64,000 nt of DNA. Origin: Phaseolus vulgaris. Its lineage: Eukaryota; Streptophyta; Magnoliopsida; Fabales; Fabaceae. Positions 31,463 to 43,000 of the stretch are shown one piece after another. The notes beneath the pieces are model-generated. The model searched no databases and had not been told where the DNA came from. It saw nothing but the letters and a program-made list of their open reading frames with translations. The stretch covers positions 3,134,118 through 3,198,117 of the forward strand of contig NC_023757.2 in NCBI RefSeq assembly GCF_000499845.2, in the 5' to 3' direction. Within the stretch, counting starts at the first letter, position 1. The number at the start of each line of letters is the position of its first letter. A program made the position numbers and the translations under genes.

Positions 31463-32941
31463 ATGGCTCATTTCTCAAACTCAGTGAAGCTCAAGTATGT
31501 GAAACTTGGCTATCAATACCTTGTCAACCACATCACAACACTCATTCTCATACCCCTCATTCTTGGAATCTTCATAGAGCTACTTCACTTGGGCCCAGAT
31601 GAGTTCCACAAACTTTGGAACTCTCTTCACCTTCACCCTGTTCAAATCGTCTGCTCCTCCTTCCTCATCATCATGATCTTCACCGTCTACTTCATGTCCA
31701 AGCCACGCACGGTCTTCCTTGTGGACTACGCCTGCTTCGAGCCCCCAGTCACGTGCCGTGTCCCTTTTGCCACCTTCATGGAACACTCCAGGCTCATCCT
31801 CAAGAACAACCCCAAAAGCGTGGAGTTCCAGATGAGGATTCTGGAACGGTCTGGCCTTGGAGAAGAAACATGTCTACCCCCTGCCATCCATTACATCCCG
31901 CCCAAACCCACCATGGAAGCAGCCAGAGGAGAAGCTCAGCTCGTGATATTCTCAGCCATGGAGTCGTTGTTCAGGAAAACGGGGCTGAAGCCAAAGGACA
32001 TAGACATTCTCATAGTGAACTGCAGCCTCTTTTCTCCAACACCATCTCTGTCTGCCATGGTGATCAACAAGTACAAACTCAGAAGCAACATCAAGAGCTT
32101 CAACCTCTCTGGAATGGGGTGCAGTGCAGGGCTTATTTCCATCGACCTGGCCCGTGACCTTCTCCAAATCCACCTTAACTCAAACGCTGTGGTTGTGAGC
32201 ACTGAGATCATAACCCCCAACTACTACCAAGGCAATGAGAGAGCCATGCTTCTTCCAAACTGCTTGTTCAGAATGGGTGGTGCTGCCATTCTGTTGTCCA
32301 ACAGAAAATCTGAAAGCAGCAGAGCGAAGTACCGATTGGTTCACGTGGTTAGAACCCACAAGGGTTCTGATGATAAAGCGTTCCGTTGCGTGTTTGAAGA
32401 GGAGGACAAAGAAGGAAAAGTGGGGATTTCACTTTCCAAGGACCTTATGGCCATAGCAGGGGAAGCATTGAAGTCCAACATAACTACCATGGGACCCCTG
32501 GTGCTCCCTGCTTCGGAGCAGCTACTTTTCCTCTTCACGCTTATCGGAAGGAAAATCTTCAACCCTAGATGGAAGCCTTACATCCCTGACTTCAAACAAG
32601 CCTTTGAGCACTTCTGCATCCACGCTGGTGGGCGTGCTGTGATTGACGAGTTGCAGAAGAATCTTCAACTTTCTGCTGAGCATGTTGAGGCTTCCAGAAT
32701 GACCCTGCACCGGTTTGGGAACACCTCTTCTTCCTCGCTGTGGTACGAACTGAACTACATTGAATCGAAGGGAAGAATGAAGAGAGGAGACAGGGTTTGG
32801 CAGATTGCATTCGGAAGCGGATTCAAGTGCAACAGTGCTGTTTGGAAGTGTAACAGAAGCATTGAGACACCCTTTGATGGGCCTTGGAGTGATTGCATTC
32901 ATAGCTACCCTGTTCACATTCCTGAGATCGTTAAGCTCTAG
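31463..32941 (+). CDS. KCS6: 3-ketoacyl-CoA synthase, KCS5/6 (CER6/CUT1) type
   Basis: Condensing enzyme of the endoplasmic-reticulum fatty-acid elongase: joins malonyl-CoA to long acyl-CoA to make very-long-chain chains for cuticular wax and pollen coat (CER6/CUT1 knowledge). Intron-less, 492 residues. Seen: the KYVKLGYQYLVNH start as in CER6, two hydrophobic N-terminal segments (about residues 20-45 and 55-75), FATFMEHSR, RSGLGEETCLP, the catalytic triad Cys220 (GMGCSAG), His387 (CIHAGGRA) and Asn420 (RFGNTSSSS), with FAE1-like spacing, and C-terminal IPEIVKL. The start at MAHFSN was chosen because CER6 relatives begin there; an in-frame ATG 75 codons upstream (31238) would add a hydrophobic extension unknown to the family. 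No broken key residue. Plant KCS5 and KCS6 are very similar, so the exact paralogue rests on synteny. Confidence 0.95.
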   Translation: MAHFSNSVKLKYVKLGYQYLVNHITTLILIPLILGIFIELLHLGPDEFHKLWNSLHLHPVQIVCSSFLIIMIFTVYFMSKPRTVFLVDYACFEPPVTCRVPFATFMEHSRLILKNNPKSVEFQMRILERSGLGEETCLPPAIHYIPPKPTMEAARGEAQLVIFSAMESLFRKTGLKPKDIDILIVNCSLFSPTPSLSAMVINKYKLRSNIKSFNLSGMGCSAGLISIDLARDLLQIHLNSNAVVVSTEIITPNYYQGNERAMLLPNCLFRMGGAAILLSNRKSESSRAKYRLVHVVRTHKGSDDKAFRCVFEEEDKEGKVGISLSKDLMAIAGEALKSNITTMGPLVLPASEQLLFLFTLIGRKIFNPRWKPYIPDFKQAFEHFCIHAGGRAVIDELQKNLQLSAEHVEASRMTLHRFGNTSSSSLWYELNYIESKGRMKRGDRVWQIAFGSGFKCNSAVWKCNRSIETPFDGPWSDCIHSYPVHIPEIVKL

Positions 32942-34620
32942 ACAATATTGCAAAAGAGAAACACAACCAACAACACTCTTCATTAGTTCTCTGAAACATT
33001 CTTTTAAATACACAATATCAGAAATCACAAGATTTATGTGGTTCTGGCTCTTCTTTCAACGAGTCACAACTCATGGTTTTGTAATTTCGAATAAATTTTA
33101 CAAAATAAGAAAAGTTGTGTGCTGAAGAATGTTTAGACAGGAAAAAGCAGGGTTCATTTATTTGGGAAAGAAAATCGGTTTTTAAGGGTTGTTTACTTCC
33201 TTGTCACTCGGTGATTGCTGTAGCCGTACCAGTTTCTCATTCCTTTGTCATACTTGTTATTCATGTTTCTTCGAATTATGATACGTGATAAACCTCCACA
33301 TCTTAGTTTAATTAGTTCTATTTGCTTCATGTAATGAACTCGATAAAATGCAGGGGAAGGAAATGAATACGTTCGAGCATGGTGTTACTTGGAGATTTAC
33401 ATAGAGTAAAAATAATAAATGTATGAAAGATTTTTAAGGATGATAAATTTAAGTATAATTCAATTTTATAAATTCACTTATAAAATATCTAAATAAATGA
33501 GACATTATATATTTATGGGTAATTCGATAACGAGTAGGCTAAATTTTCGTTAGAATAGACTTTAAATTGTTATGATATCATCTTAGGAAATGGATTATGA
33601 AATTGACTTCTTAGATAAGGTTTGTACATATCTATATACTATGAAGTGAAATTGGTTTATTTTGCTCTCATTTACAAATTATATATAATGAAATATTTTT
33701 ATTTCTAGTTCACGTGATAATAAAAAATAAAATAAAAAATTCAGCGTTCAAAAATACAAAAAATATTCTGATAGCGAGTCGTCCAAATTCTCGTTAAAAT
33801 AGACTATAAATTATTCTGATACCGTCTTAAAAAATAACTATAAAATTAACTTATTAGATAAGACTTGCACCCATTTATATACTATAAAATAAAATTGGTT
33901 TATCAAACGAAATTTACATTCACTTATATATTATATATTATGAAATATTTTTATAGATAAAAAAAATATAAAACTTTTTTGTTTTCAAAACTCAAAAATA
34001 TAAATTTCTATTTTTTTTGAGTTGATTCATCTGAAATTATTTTATATTTAAAAATAAAAGTGTGATATGAATGATGTTGGATGGGTGTGTAGTAAAAGGA
34101 AATGGAGTGTCTGTCTCATCATCCTTATTCTTAAATTAAAGGCGATGTTTATCTGAAACGCATTAACTCGTTATGTCTCATGTTTTTGTCTTTTTCCATA
34201 GAAACCATTTTGAGCAAGTGAGATTGTCTTTGTCATATAACCAAAATAACAGAAACCCTAAACCACAAACTAAAAGGGGCGATAGAGAGACAAAAGAATG
34301 AGAAATCAGAAAGGAAAAGATGAGAGAAATGAGAAGAAGGTCCCTTTCTATGCATGCATGGAGAATTGACTTCATTGTTCCTCAATTCCACCTCATATTG
34401 TCTTTAGATATTCGTCACATGGCCTCCTTCTAAGAGCCAAACCTTGAATCCAAACTCAAATCAAGGATAAACATACTCCTTTCAAGGTTAGTCTAAACCA
34501 TCCAATGGATTAAGGCTTGTGATGCCCATTGCAACCTTTTTTTTTCTTAAATATGTTCCTGGCCCAATAAACTTTTCTTCCAATTCAGTAATGGTTGATT
34601 CTCCCTACACCCAACCCAAT
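32942..34620. other. KCS6 3' flank and TRIM debris
   Basis: The KCS6 3' untranslated region probably covers the first few hundred bases. From about 33440 the DNA is decayed TRIM sequence (separate entry). A 65-codon minus-strand frame at 34178-34375 is not recognisable. Confidence 0.4.
33440..33965 (-). mobile_element. Duplicated, decayed TRIM-like sequence
   Basis: Two direct copies about 250 bp apart share gcgagt(ag/cg), aatagactttaaattgtt, tgatatcatctt / tgataccgtctt (primer-binding site, reverse), ttagataaggtttg, and atatactatgaagtgaaatt. Together they read as the reverse complement of the TRIM at 21160. Confidence 0.55.
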
Positions 34621-35160
34621 CCATTTGAATTGGCACTCAATCATGTTTGCAAAAATATCAAAATGCCCTTAATAAAATTTGTGAAAATATGAAAATGTCC
34701 TTAATGAAAATGAAATTAGGTTAAGGGAGAGATCTGCACCCAATCACAACACCCCTTCGTTTTCGCGTAGCAACCGCCATCACCACCACTACCTTCGTTT
34801 TCGCACTAAACGCAGCGAACAACGTCATCTTGCCATTCTTTCATTTGCATTTCTCCTCCGAGACAGCTATATCCATTGATAATGCTGAAAAAAAATATCA
34901 CATAGCTTCCGAATATAGAAATCCATAAGTCAAAAAATATACTTCTCCATGCCCACATCCGGAACATAGTTAACTATTCCAGATATGTACATTCGAAATT
35001 CAACACCCAGATCCGGATATGTACATCCGGAATACAAAACTCAATTCCAGATAATGATATTCGTAATGCATTTGTCTACAAGGGCATAATGGGATTTTAA
35101 AAAATTTGTCGGGTGCAGGAAGCAATTGATTGGGTACAGGAAGTAATTGCCTTCAGTAAT
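34600..35160. mobile_element. Foldback or MITE-like element related to the hairpin units
   Basis: Left part ttgattctccctacaccca; right part gggtgcaggaagcaattgat, tgggtacaggaagtaattgc. The interior has aatccataagtcaaaaaat, atccggatatgtacatccgg and ccggaatac repeats resembling those in the 7-12.5 kb hairpins. Confidence 0.45.
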
Positions 35161-36414
35161 AATAAACTATTTTTTTTATTTAAGTATCTCAATGTATATT
35201 AGCCCACATGGGTAGCCAACCTCTTGTGTAATTGATAGATCAATAGTTCTCTTTTGATCGAGATTTTAGTTATTACAAAAATTAATTATTAATTAAAATA
35301 TTATAATAAATTTTTTTATTATAAATGTAATGTCACATTAAAATTTCGGTATTTTAATATAATAATATATTATAATGGACAATTAATTTTAGGAGATAAT
35401 ATTCTATTAGTAATTATGATTATTACATGACTTAGAAAGATACAAACATCCAAAATATTTATTTAGAATATCTTATTAAAATTAAGATAAGAGATAAATT
35501 TTTTCAAGAGGTAACAATTTTATATTTTATTAGTGATTTCATTGTAATATCCAAACTTTAGTTTAAGATAGTAGAAGAGTCCTTTAGTCTCTTTTAAATA
35601 TGGTTTCAAAATATTTCTATTGGGAAAAAATTGCTTAGCATATTTGGCTCTGTTAAGTGAAATTATGTAGAAGAGAGTTTTAAAAGTTTTTCTACATAAT
35701 TTTGTTCAGCTGTTTTCAAATTTGTTCAACTGTGATTAATGCAAGTCAGTTTGACTCAGCCAATTCTTTAGTACTTCACCAAATTTTCCATTAGAGCAAA
35801 TTCACTTAGCACAAAAAGGCTATTCTCAACTAAAAGAGAAAAAGTTCCCTTGCCACCTATAGCAAAAGAAATCAAAAGATTATTCTTTTTTCCCTTTTTC
35901 ATTGCTTTTCCATCACTTCTTCTCTTCATCCTCTTGAAGTTCTATTGATCAGTTTTCTCCCAAGGTGAGTGGTTCTCTTATTTCTATCATTTTCCTCCTT
36001 TTATGGTGAGAAAAGTGACATAGGAAAAGTACAGGGTTATTGTTAGAATGTGTGGCCAAAACAAGAGGAGAGTAAATTGTTTTCACAAGATTTTCGCAAA
36101 GTTTGAAAGTAGAGTGTAAACTTCTGAAAAATCAACCAATTGATTTTTTGTTCAACTGGATAAAATTTCAGATTTATAGTTCTTTATAAAAAAAATGAAT
36201 CAGTTATTTTCTCGAAACAACAAATTGTTTATACCAGAAAACAAAGAATAATTTACAAAGCCAATAATTTAGTTAGAATTGGATCGAATAGGAATGACCA
36301 TCAAATAGAGAAAAAAAATCCATTAGTAGACAAGCATTACTTCAATGTTCACAACACTTCCTCAAGTCACCAACATAAAAAAAGGGTAGTGAAATAAGCT
36401 TGTACAATAGCAAT
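35161..36414. other. Intergenic, nothing recognised
   Basis: AT-rich, with no recognisable frame. 36340-36414 may be the 3' untranslated part of the ARP4 retrocopy that follows. Confidence 0.4.
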
Positions 36415-36990
36415 TCATGGACACTTTCTTTAGATATATGAAGCTTCAAGCTCTTCATACTCAGATTTGGAGAACCACATTTGATGGAAGGAGCCAAGAG
36501 ATGCCATCCAAACATTAAACCTTCTTTCAGTAGTAGCATTCCCACAGGCCAAGACTTCTACTTTGGCATCTTGAGGGGACTCCTCTAGCAAGTCTTTCTC
36601 AAGTTGTTCCTTTAATTGTTATATTGAAGTTGTACCATTAGCAAGCAGTATACTACTAAACTATTATCTTTGAATGTCTACATCACACTAATTCTTTCAA
36701 TGAGCATTTAAGGAAGGCCACGAACTCAAGGAACAATTTCAGCAAAGCTTTCCAGGCCAGGAATTGACTAAACCAGGGAAAGATTGAAAAGAATATCTTA
36801 AATCTCAAAATTTTCAACTCCAATTTCAATTGTCCATCATAACCAGTATCTGGAGCACGACACAATCATTCCCTTATATCACTAGCAATCACCCTATGTG
36901 AATAAAGTTTTTAGCTTTCAATTGTATTTGGAAAATTAAGATCTATCGCTTGAAACTCTCCACAACATATTTTCTTTCAGTTCTTCTTTT
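36415..36990 (-). pseudogene. ARP4 (actin-related protein 4) retropseudogene fragment
   Basis: Reading the minus strand gives, in order, GEFQAIDLNFPNTIES, KLYSHRVIASDIRE, LCRAPDTGYDG, SIPGLESFAEIVP, VRGLP, MLIERI, CDVDIQR, FSSILLANGTTS, QLKEQLEKDLLEESPQ, LACGNATTERRFNVW, SLGSFHQMWFSKSEYEE, ASYI-RKCP. This is the order of the C-terminal half of plant ARP4, the nuclear actin-related subunit of chromatin-remodelling and acetyltransferase complexes. At least eight in-frame stops, frameshifts and an 18-bp deletion (the GGSIL segment) show it is dead. No introns break the alignment although ARP4 genes are intron-rich, so a processed retrocopy is likely. Confidence 0.82.
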
Positions 36991-37204
36991 ATATTCTCCT
37001 TGAATCTAATGAGCTTCAACGTTATTGTTTCATTTAATACTCTTATTCTTTACGCAACATTATTGATAGCTAACAATGTTTATCTCCTTAGGTAACATAG
37101 TTGTTTGCTCATATTCATGGTGAAAGTGCATACCATACAAGGCATATAGTTAGGTTAAAATTAAAAGACTTTTTTTGTCAGGAAGTTGACGAAGAAAGCA
37201 GATT

Positions 37205-38414
37205 TGATGACTTTCTACGGCAAGTGCACCGCGTTGTCAAAAGTAATAATTGTCCCTAAGGACGGATATCGATCCCATAAGGAACAGTGAATTATTGAGT
37301 ACAATAATGCTAAATATAAAACAAAACAATTAAAAAGAGTGTTAAAGTGATTGTGTTGGCAATTATTAATAAGAAAACAAATAAAGAATTAATTGCTTTA
37401 AGTTAGAAAAATAGAGATTAAGTTTCATCTCTCTCACTCTCATGTATTTTGATTAGCATGTTAATATTAAGTTCTTTGATTGAAATTGATGCCGGTATAA
37501 AATTCATTTATATTTATATTGATTCCTCGCATATAAAATCCTTAAGAATGTTTCCTAACTATCGATCTCTCGCATAATTATAGGAACAACTTAGAACAAG
37601 CTCAGACGTTAATAGCAATTAACATTTCAAGTTTATTCCTAGCACTCAAATATGTTAAGTATTGTTGTTTAGGTCAGAACCCTAAAAATACTTTCTAGTT
37701 AGATTTAAGATTCTCAATTTGTCACGGAAATTTAGAAATAAAACAACAATATCAATAATCAATCACGAACTGAATATTAATATATGAGATATCACCTCAA
37801 TACATAAAAGTTTGAGCATATTAGTCTCAATTCCAAAGGGTAGAGTTAGTCACGCATACTTCTAGCACCTTTCATTCTCCCAATTGGATTACAATTCACT
37901 CAATGGTGTTTTTCTCTCAATCTAGTACACTAGGGTTGAGCCTCTAGCCCCCTATTTAACCTAATTTTCTAGGGTTAGATCACTTCTTGTGTTGCGCTGA
38001 GTGATAAAACATAAGAAAGGCCCAATCTGTTTGACACATTCTTGCTCAAGCAAGAAATTCTCGTTTGAGCGAGAAAGACGTCGATTTCCAAAAACTATTC
38101 TGAAGCATTCTCGCTTGAGCAAGAATCTCCTGTTGCAAGATTGGTTTTTTCGACACTTTTCTCCATTCTAGGACCTTTCAGCTTAATCTTTTTAGCTCAA
38201 ATCATTCCTCTTTTATCCAAATCTTCAATCTTTCCTAGAAACCTGCAATTAACACCAAATTTGGGAATAAAAGTCTCATATTCAAATAAAGATCATAAAA
38301 TATTTAAAAATGTATAAATTCATAAATTAGGGATTATTTTATATGTAAATTAGCAATAAATCCTCATAAATGCATATATTTTAATATGAAATTACTAAAA
38401 TTAGGCACTTATCA
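37205..38414 (-). mobile_element. Solo-LTR-like block
   Basis: On the minus strand it would start tgataagtgcctaattttag and end tgcacttgccgtagaaagtcatca, i.e. TG...CA with short TGAT/ATCA inverted ends, about 1.2 kb. Interior has repeated cgcttgagc/gctcaagc motifs common in legume LTR elements. No clear target-site duplication, no coding region. Confidence 0.45.
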
Positions 38415-38579
38415 AGCTCGTTTCCAAATAGATCTTCAAATTTATTTATATTTTGTCTTGAACGGATCTCTTTGACAAGCAAATATTTCTTGCAAAAAAA
38501 CATACGAATATTTATTAAAGTACGAGGTTAGCTTAGTTTATGTGTTTATCATCTAATGTTTTGTGCATTTTTAATCTAT

Positions 38580-39640
38580 TCTTTTATGTGCCTTCTCAGA
38601 CTTAAGAAAAAGACAACAGTCTGTTATATCGTCTCTTTAGACGAAGCACATGTGTCTTACATGATTTATAAGAACTATCATTTTACAAATGATGTACGAT
38701 CATGTTTTATACTTAGCTATTTTTAGCACTTATCAAAATCTTAGGGTTTAGGACTTTTGTCTTAACACAAAGAAATTATGATCTAAATGATTATAGGATT
38801 TTGTTTACTAGACAGAGAGTTAACGTCTTTCGAAACAAAATTTCTAATGAACACAAACAAGATTCTTGTGAAGCTTTGGGCTAAAAAAACTTTAAGTGTG
38901 AATATTGATAGCATTTTGACAACTCTATATGGCTTTTATATATTCTTCAATTGGAGAGGATTGTTTTATATAAAGTGTTGAGGAAAAAGTCATTATAAAT
39001 TAGTTTTTTCCTATTGAGAAGTTTCAACTCAAGTCTTCACCTTCAATCTTGCGTCTATCCATGCAAAGACGTGGAGATCCATTAAATGCACTTCATGTAA
39101 CATTAAATGTTTATCTCTTCTTTAAGAAATATCTTAATAGTTGGCATGACTTATCAAGCCTAGGTTAGATAGTTTTTATCAAAATTAAAGTAAAACAAAA
39201 TATCAGAAGATCGTACGCAACAAATAACCTTTCTAGGGTTGACATAAGGCGTGTCAGGATGCTTGTTAGTGTAGAACAACTTTAGTGTGACCTTCAAGAG
39301 ATCTTAATATAGACAGGATTTTTGTGAGATCTTCTTAGTATATTTGAAAAGGGAAGCATTCCCTAAAACACAAAATAAGATTATAAAGAACTCTGTGAAG
39401 TACAATATTAGCATAAAATTGTGTAAATATCGTCTAGCTAAGACTTCACTTATTAGACAAAGCATGAGACCGCAAATTTGTTATATCGTCTATCAAACAA
39501 AGCACTTGCATCTTACATAATCTATTGGAAAACATTCATCTTACAGACGAAGCATATTCATCTTTATACTTTGTTGTTAAACAACACTTAATAAAAAATA
39601 TCAAGGGTTTGTTGGACTTTACTCTAACAGTCCATAGTCT
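38580..39640 (+). repeat. Dispersed repeat, copy 1
   Basis: Shares a colinear series of phrases with 50600-51120: gattcttgtgaagc, attaaatgtttatctcttctttaag, gtcttacat, atcatttta/atcatctg, agacgaagcata, ctttgttgttaaacaa, ggactttactctaa. Probably an old retroelement piece. Confidence 0.55.
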
Positions 39641-40239
39641 CATTGTCATCTTCTCCTTTAAGAACCTAAAACCCTAAGCCCCTGTTTGGATTGGGGGGTG
39701 ACACTGTAGCCACAGACGAATGTGGGGTGCCACCCCCGTTTGGATCCAGTCATTGTGGAGGGTGCGGGTGAGGGTGAGTTGAAAGTTGGGCCAAATGAGA
39801 GAGCTTTCAAAAGTGAAGAGAAAGGAGAGGGTGAGGGAGTGAGTGCCACGTAGGATAAGAGAAAAGTCATGTGTGCTCTTCACTTGGACGTATATGGCCA
39901 TGCATGAGGAAGTATTTTGTTTGAAGCTTTTCAGCAAAAGCATGCATGCACATCAGCAACAAGCACATGAGATTCCTCACCATTGTTCAGGAATCTCTTT
40001 GACCAAGTTCAAAGCTCAATGAATGCAAGGTAAGTTGGTGAGAGAGTGAATGAGCGTAATAAAAGCTTCAGCAGCAATATATATGTCCTAACCAACCTCA
40101 CAAAGCAGATACAATTGACTTGTTCACAAAGCACAGACCTAGAGAGCTTGGAGGGTCGTGAGTAAGGATAGTGGTAGGAGAGTGTGGTTGGTTCTCGGTT
40201 TGTGACATGAGGTGAGTTTCTATGAATTTTGTTTCGTTC

Positions 40240-40465
40240 TTAACCGATTATGAGTGAAAATGAACGTCTGCCATAATCGATTATGTGGGAAAAAATAGTT
40301 GATAATCGATTATACTCCCGGCATAATCAATTATCTGTAAAAAAATTTGGTGGGATAATCAGTTATGGTGTTTTTTGAACTTGAAGCATAATCGATTATG
40401 TGGTATAAACATGTGGATAATCGATTATGTGGTAATTTACACTGAGGTGATAATCGGTTATGTTT
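40240..40465. repeat. Cluster of ATAATCGATTAT palindromes
   Basis: Eight copies (e.g. cataatcgattatg, gataatcgattata, gataatcagttatg, gataatcggttatg) spaced 20-40 bp. Could be protein-binding sites of the surrounding element (inference). Confidence 0.85.
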
Positions 40466-41023
40466 CTTAATTTTCCAGATTTTTGGATTTCTATTTTTTG
40501 AACTAATTTTTGAATGATTTTTTTTCAGGCACACTTTGATAAATCTTAGTTGCATTGTGTTGTGGTTTTGTTCTGCTTTCTTAAGGTATGTGTGTTTTTT
40601 TTAAATTGTGTTTGGATGTTTAGTTTTATTTTGAATTTAATTTGTTTTAATTATTTTAAAGTACTTGTTAATTAGTTTATAATTTTAGATGTGAATGTTT
40701 TGGAAAATTGATTATCTAAAATTGTATATTATTAATGTAAAAATTTCATAAAATTTGAATATGTTATTTTTGTGATATGAATTGAATTGAATTAATTATA
40801 GATTGAAATTAGAAATCTATTATTTTAAAATTCCTTTATTAAAAAGATTATAAAAATTGTTGCAGTAATTTAAAAACGAAAAAACTAAATATACAGAAGA
40901 TTTTTTTAACATTTAACAATGTTAATAAATAAATATATAAATTTATGAATGTATACATAGTAACTTTGAAGCGGTTAATAAATAAATTTTTTGATTTAAA
41001 TTTACATAATAGATTATTTTTTA

Positions 41024-41860
41024 GAAATTATTATTTTTACAGAATGTAAATATAACTTTTTAATGTTATTTTTTAAAACAAATATTGTATTAATAAAAAA
41101 AACAGAAAAAGATTACATAATAAATTAGAATTTGTAATAATATGTGTACATAGTTACTATTTTTTGAACATTTAATTCTTTATAAAAAAATATATTTATT
41201 TATTTGAAATGATTATTTTTACTTAATGGAAATAAAAATTTTGAATGCTATATTTTATAATTTTGGACATTTTACATACACATATCATAAAATACATATA
41301 ATTTATTTGTCATAGTTTACATAAATTGTTAATGTTATTATAAAAAAATTAAAATAAATATTGTAGTAATTAAAAAGAACAGAAAAAGATTACATAATAA
41401 ATTCAATTTTTTAATAATATATGCAGATATTTAATATTTTTTAACATTTAATACTTTATAAAAAAACATTTATTTATTTGAAATTATTATTTTTACAGAA
41501 TGTAAATATAAATTTTTAATGTTATTTTTTAAAACAAATATTGTATTAATTAAAAAACAGAAAAAGATTACATAATAAATTAGAATTTGTAATAATATGT
41601 GTACATAGTTACTAGTTTTTGAACATTTAATTCTTTATAAAGAAATATATTTATTTATTTGAAATAATTATTTTTACTTAATGGAAATAGAAATTTTGAA
41701 TGCTATATTTTGTATTTTTGGATATTTTACATACACATACCATAAAATACATATAATTTATTTGTCATAGTTTACATAAAAATTATTTATTTGAAAATTA
41801 TTATTTTTATAGAATGGAAATACAAATTTTGAATGTTATATTTATAATTTTTGTTATTTT
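41024..41860. repeat. 456-bp AT-rich tandem repeat
   Basis: agaatgtaaatata at 41041 recurs at 41497 with the following ~300 bp (gaaaaagattacataataaatt, gtgtacatagttacta, acttaatggaaata, atttatttgtcatagttta) conserved. Partial copies flank both sides. Confidence 0.85.
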
Positions 41861-41901
41861 ACATAGACATACCATAATGTTGTGAACTATTTGCATTATA
41901 G

Positions 41902-43000
41902 ATGGCATCCCAGAAACGCCACAGAACCCGTAAGGGTAAAGAGCCAGTAGAAGGTCATGCCGTTAATCCTCCACCAGCAACGGGGATTGGAGAAGTACTT
42001 GATTATTCAAGATACTTTACTTCAAAACGGCAAATGATGGTGTTTGAAAATATGTTTCATGGAAGACCAGTCATAACTCCGAAAGCAATGCATTCTCCTT
42101 TTTTTTGCTGCACCTGGATTTGAATTTCAAAAGCTTCTAAACTTCCAGCACTTACAAACTTTCCTTTGAATGAAACTTCCCTACTATGAGGAATTGGTGC
42201 GAGTGTTTTATACAAATCTGAAGATCACACCTCGTGGTGAACTTGCCATTGAGATTTGTGGCAAGCGGATACACATCAATGAAATGGATTGGATGAATAT
42301 TGTTGATTTGAGGTATAGCGGTGTTAAGTTAACACTTAGGACGATCCCTGAGGACTGTAATGTTCAAGGACAGAATGTCAGAAATGTCGGTAGTTTAACA
42401 ATGAATGACCGGCTACTACATTACACATGGGTGCATATGTTGTGCCCTCGTGGAAGCAACTTCGCACAAGTATTAAATGAAGATAATTTCATGCTCTGGT
42501 GCATAAAAAATAACATAATGATTAATTGGCCACATTACATCATGCAACACATGATGAAATGTCGGGATAACAACATGTCGCTGCCCTATGCAATTTTGAT
42601 AACACGCATCTTGCAGGTGTATGGATTCGACTTGGAAAATGAACAAGCGGTAATGCTTGGATGGAATCATTATTTCGCCAAAAAGAGTATGACCAAATTA
42701 AATATATTCCAGGTCAATGGTGTATGGCAACTTGGTAGGCCTCAAGTGAAGGACGAAGGAGATGATGAAGAGGATCAATTGCCAGAACAACAGCTTCAAG
42801 GTGCTCAACCTCAACCCGCAATCCCCAATCAAACTAAAATGTTAACCCAAATTTGGGCGGGGATGCAAGACATGAAAGAAAGCATGAGGAACGTTAACAT
42901 TCGTTTTGACAAACTTGATAAAAGGATGGAGCGGAATGATCAAATGATGGACAAAATGGAGGATACTCTGAATCAGAGTCATCGTCATCAAGGCCATTGA
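41902..43000 (+). pseudogene. Putative plant transposon protein (broken)
   Basis: N-terminal part (41902-42120) reads MASQKRHRTRKGK..., a basic start, and FENMFHGRPV. After a T8 run the frame shifts: FEFQKLLNFQHLQTFL, a TGA, then MKLPYYEELVRVFYTNLKI and an open frame to 43000 (276 codons from 42170). That part ends in a coiled-coil-like Met/Asp/Lys tail (DMKESMRNVN..., DKLDKRMERND) after a Gln/Pro-rich linker. This layout matches the legume 'putative plant transposon protein' family (function unknown). At least one frameshift and one stop break it, although the long downstream frame is intact and could be expressed alone. Confidence 0.65.

Noticed and set aside
31615..32157. Plus-strand 180-codon frame within KCS6 and several minus-strand frames
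   Set aside because: Shadows of the KCS6 coding sequence; no motifs of their own.
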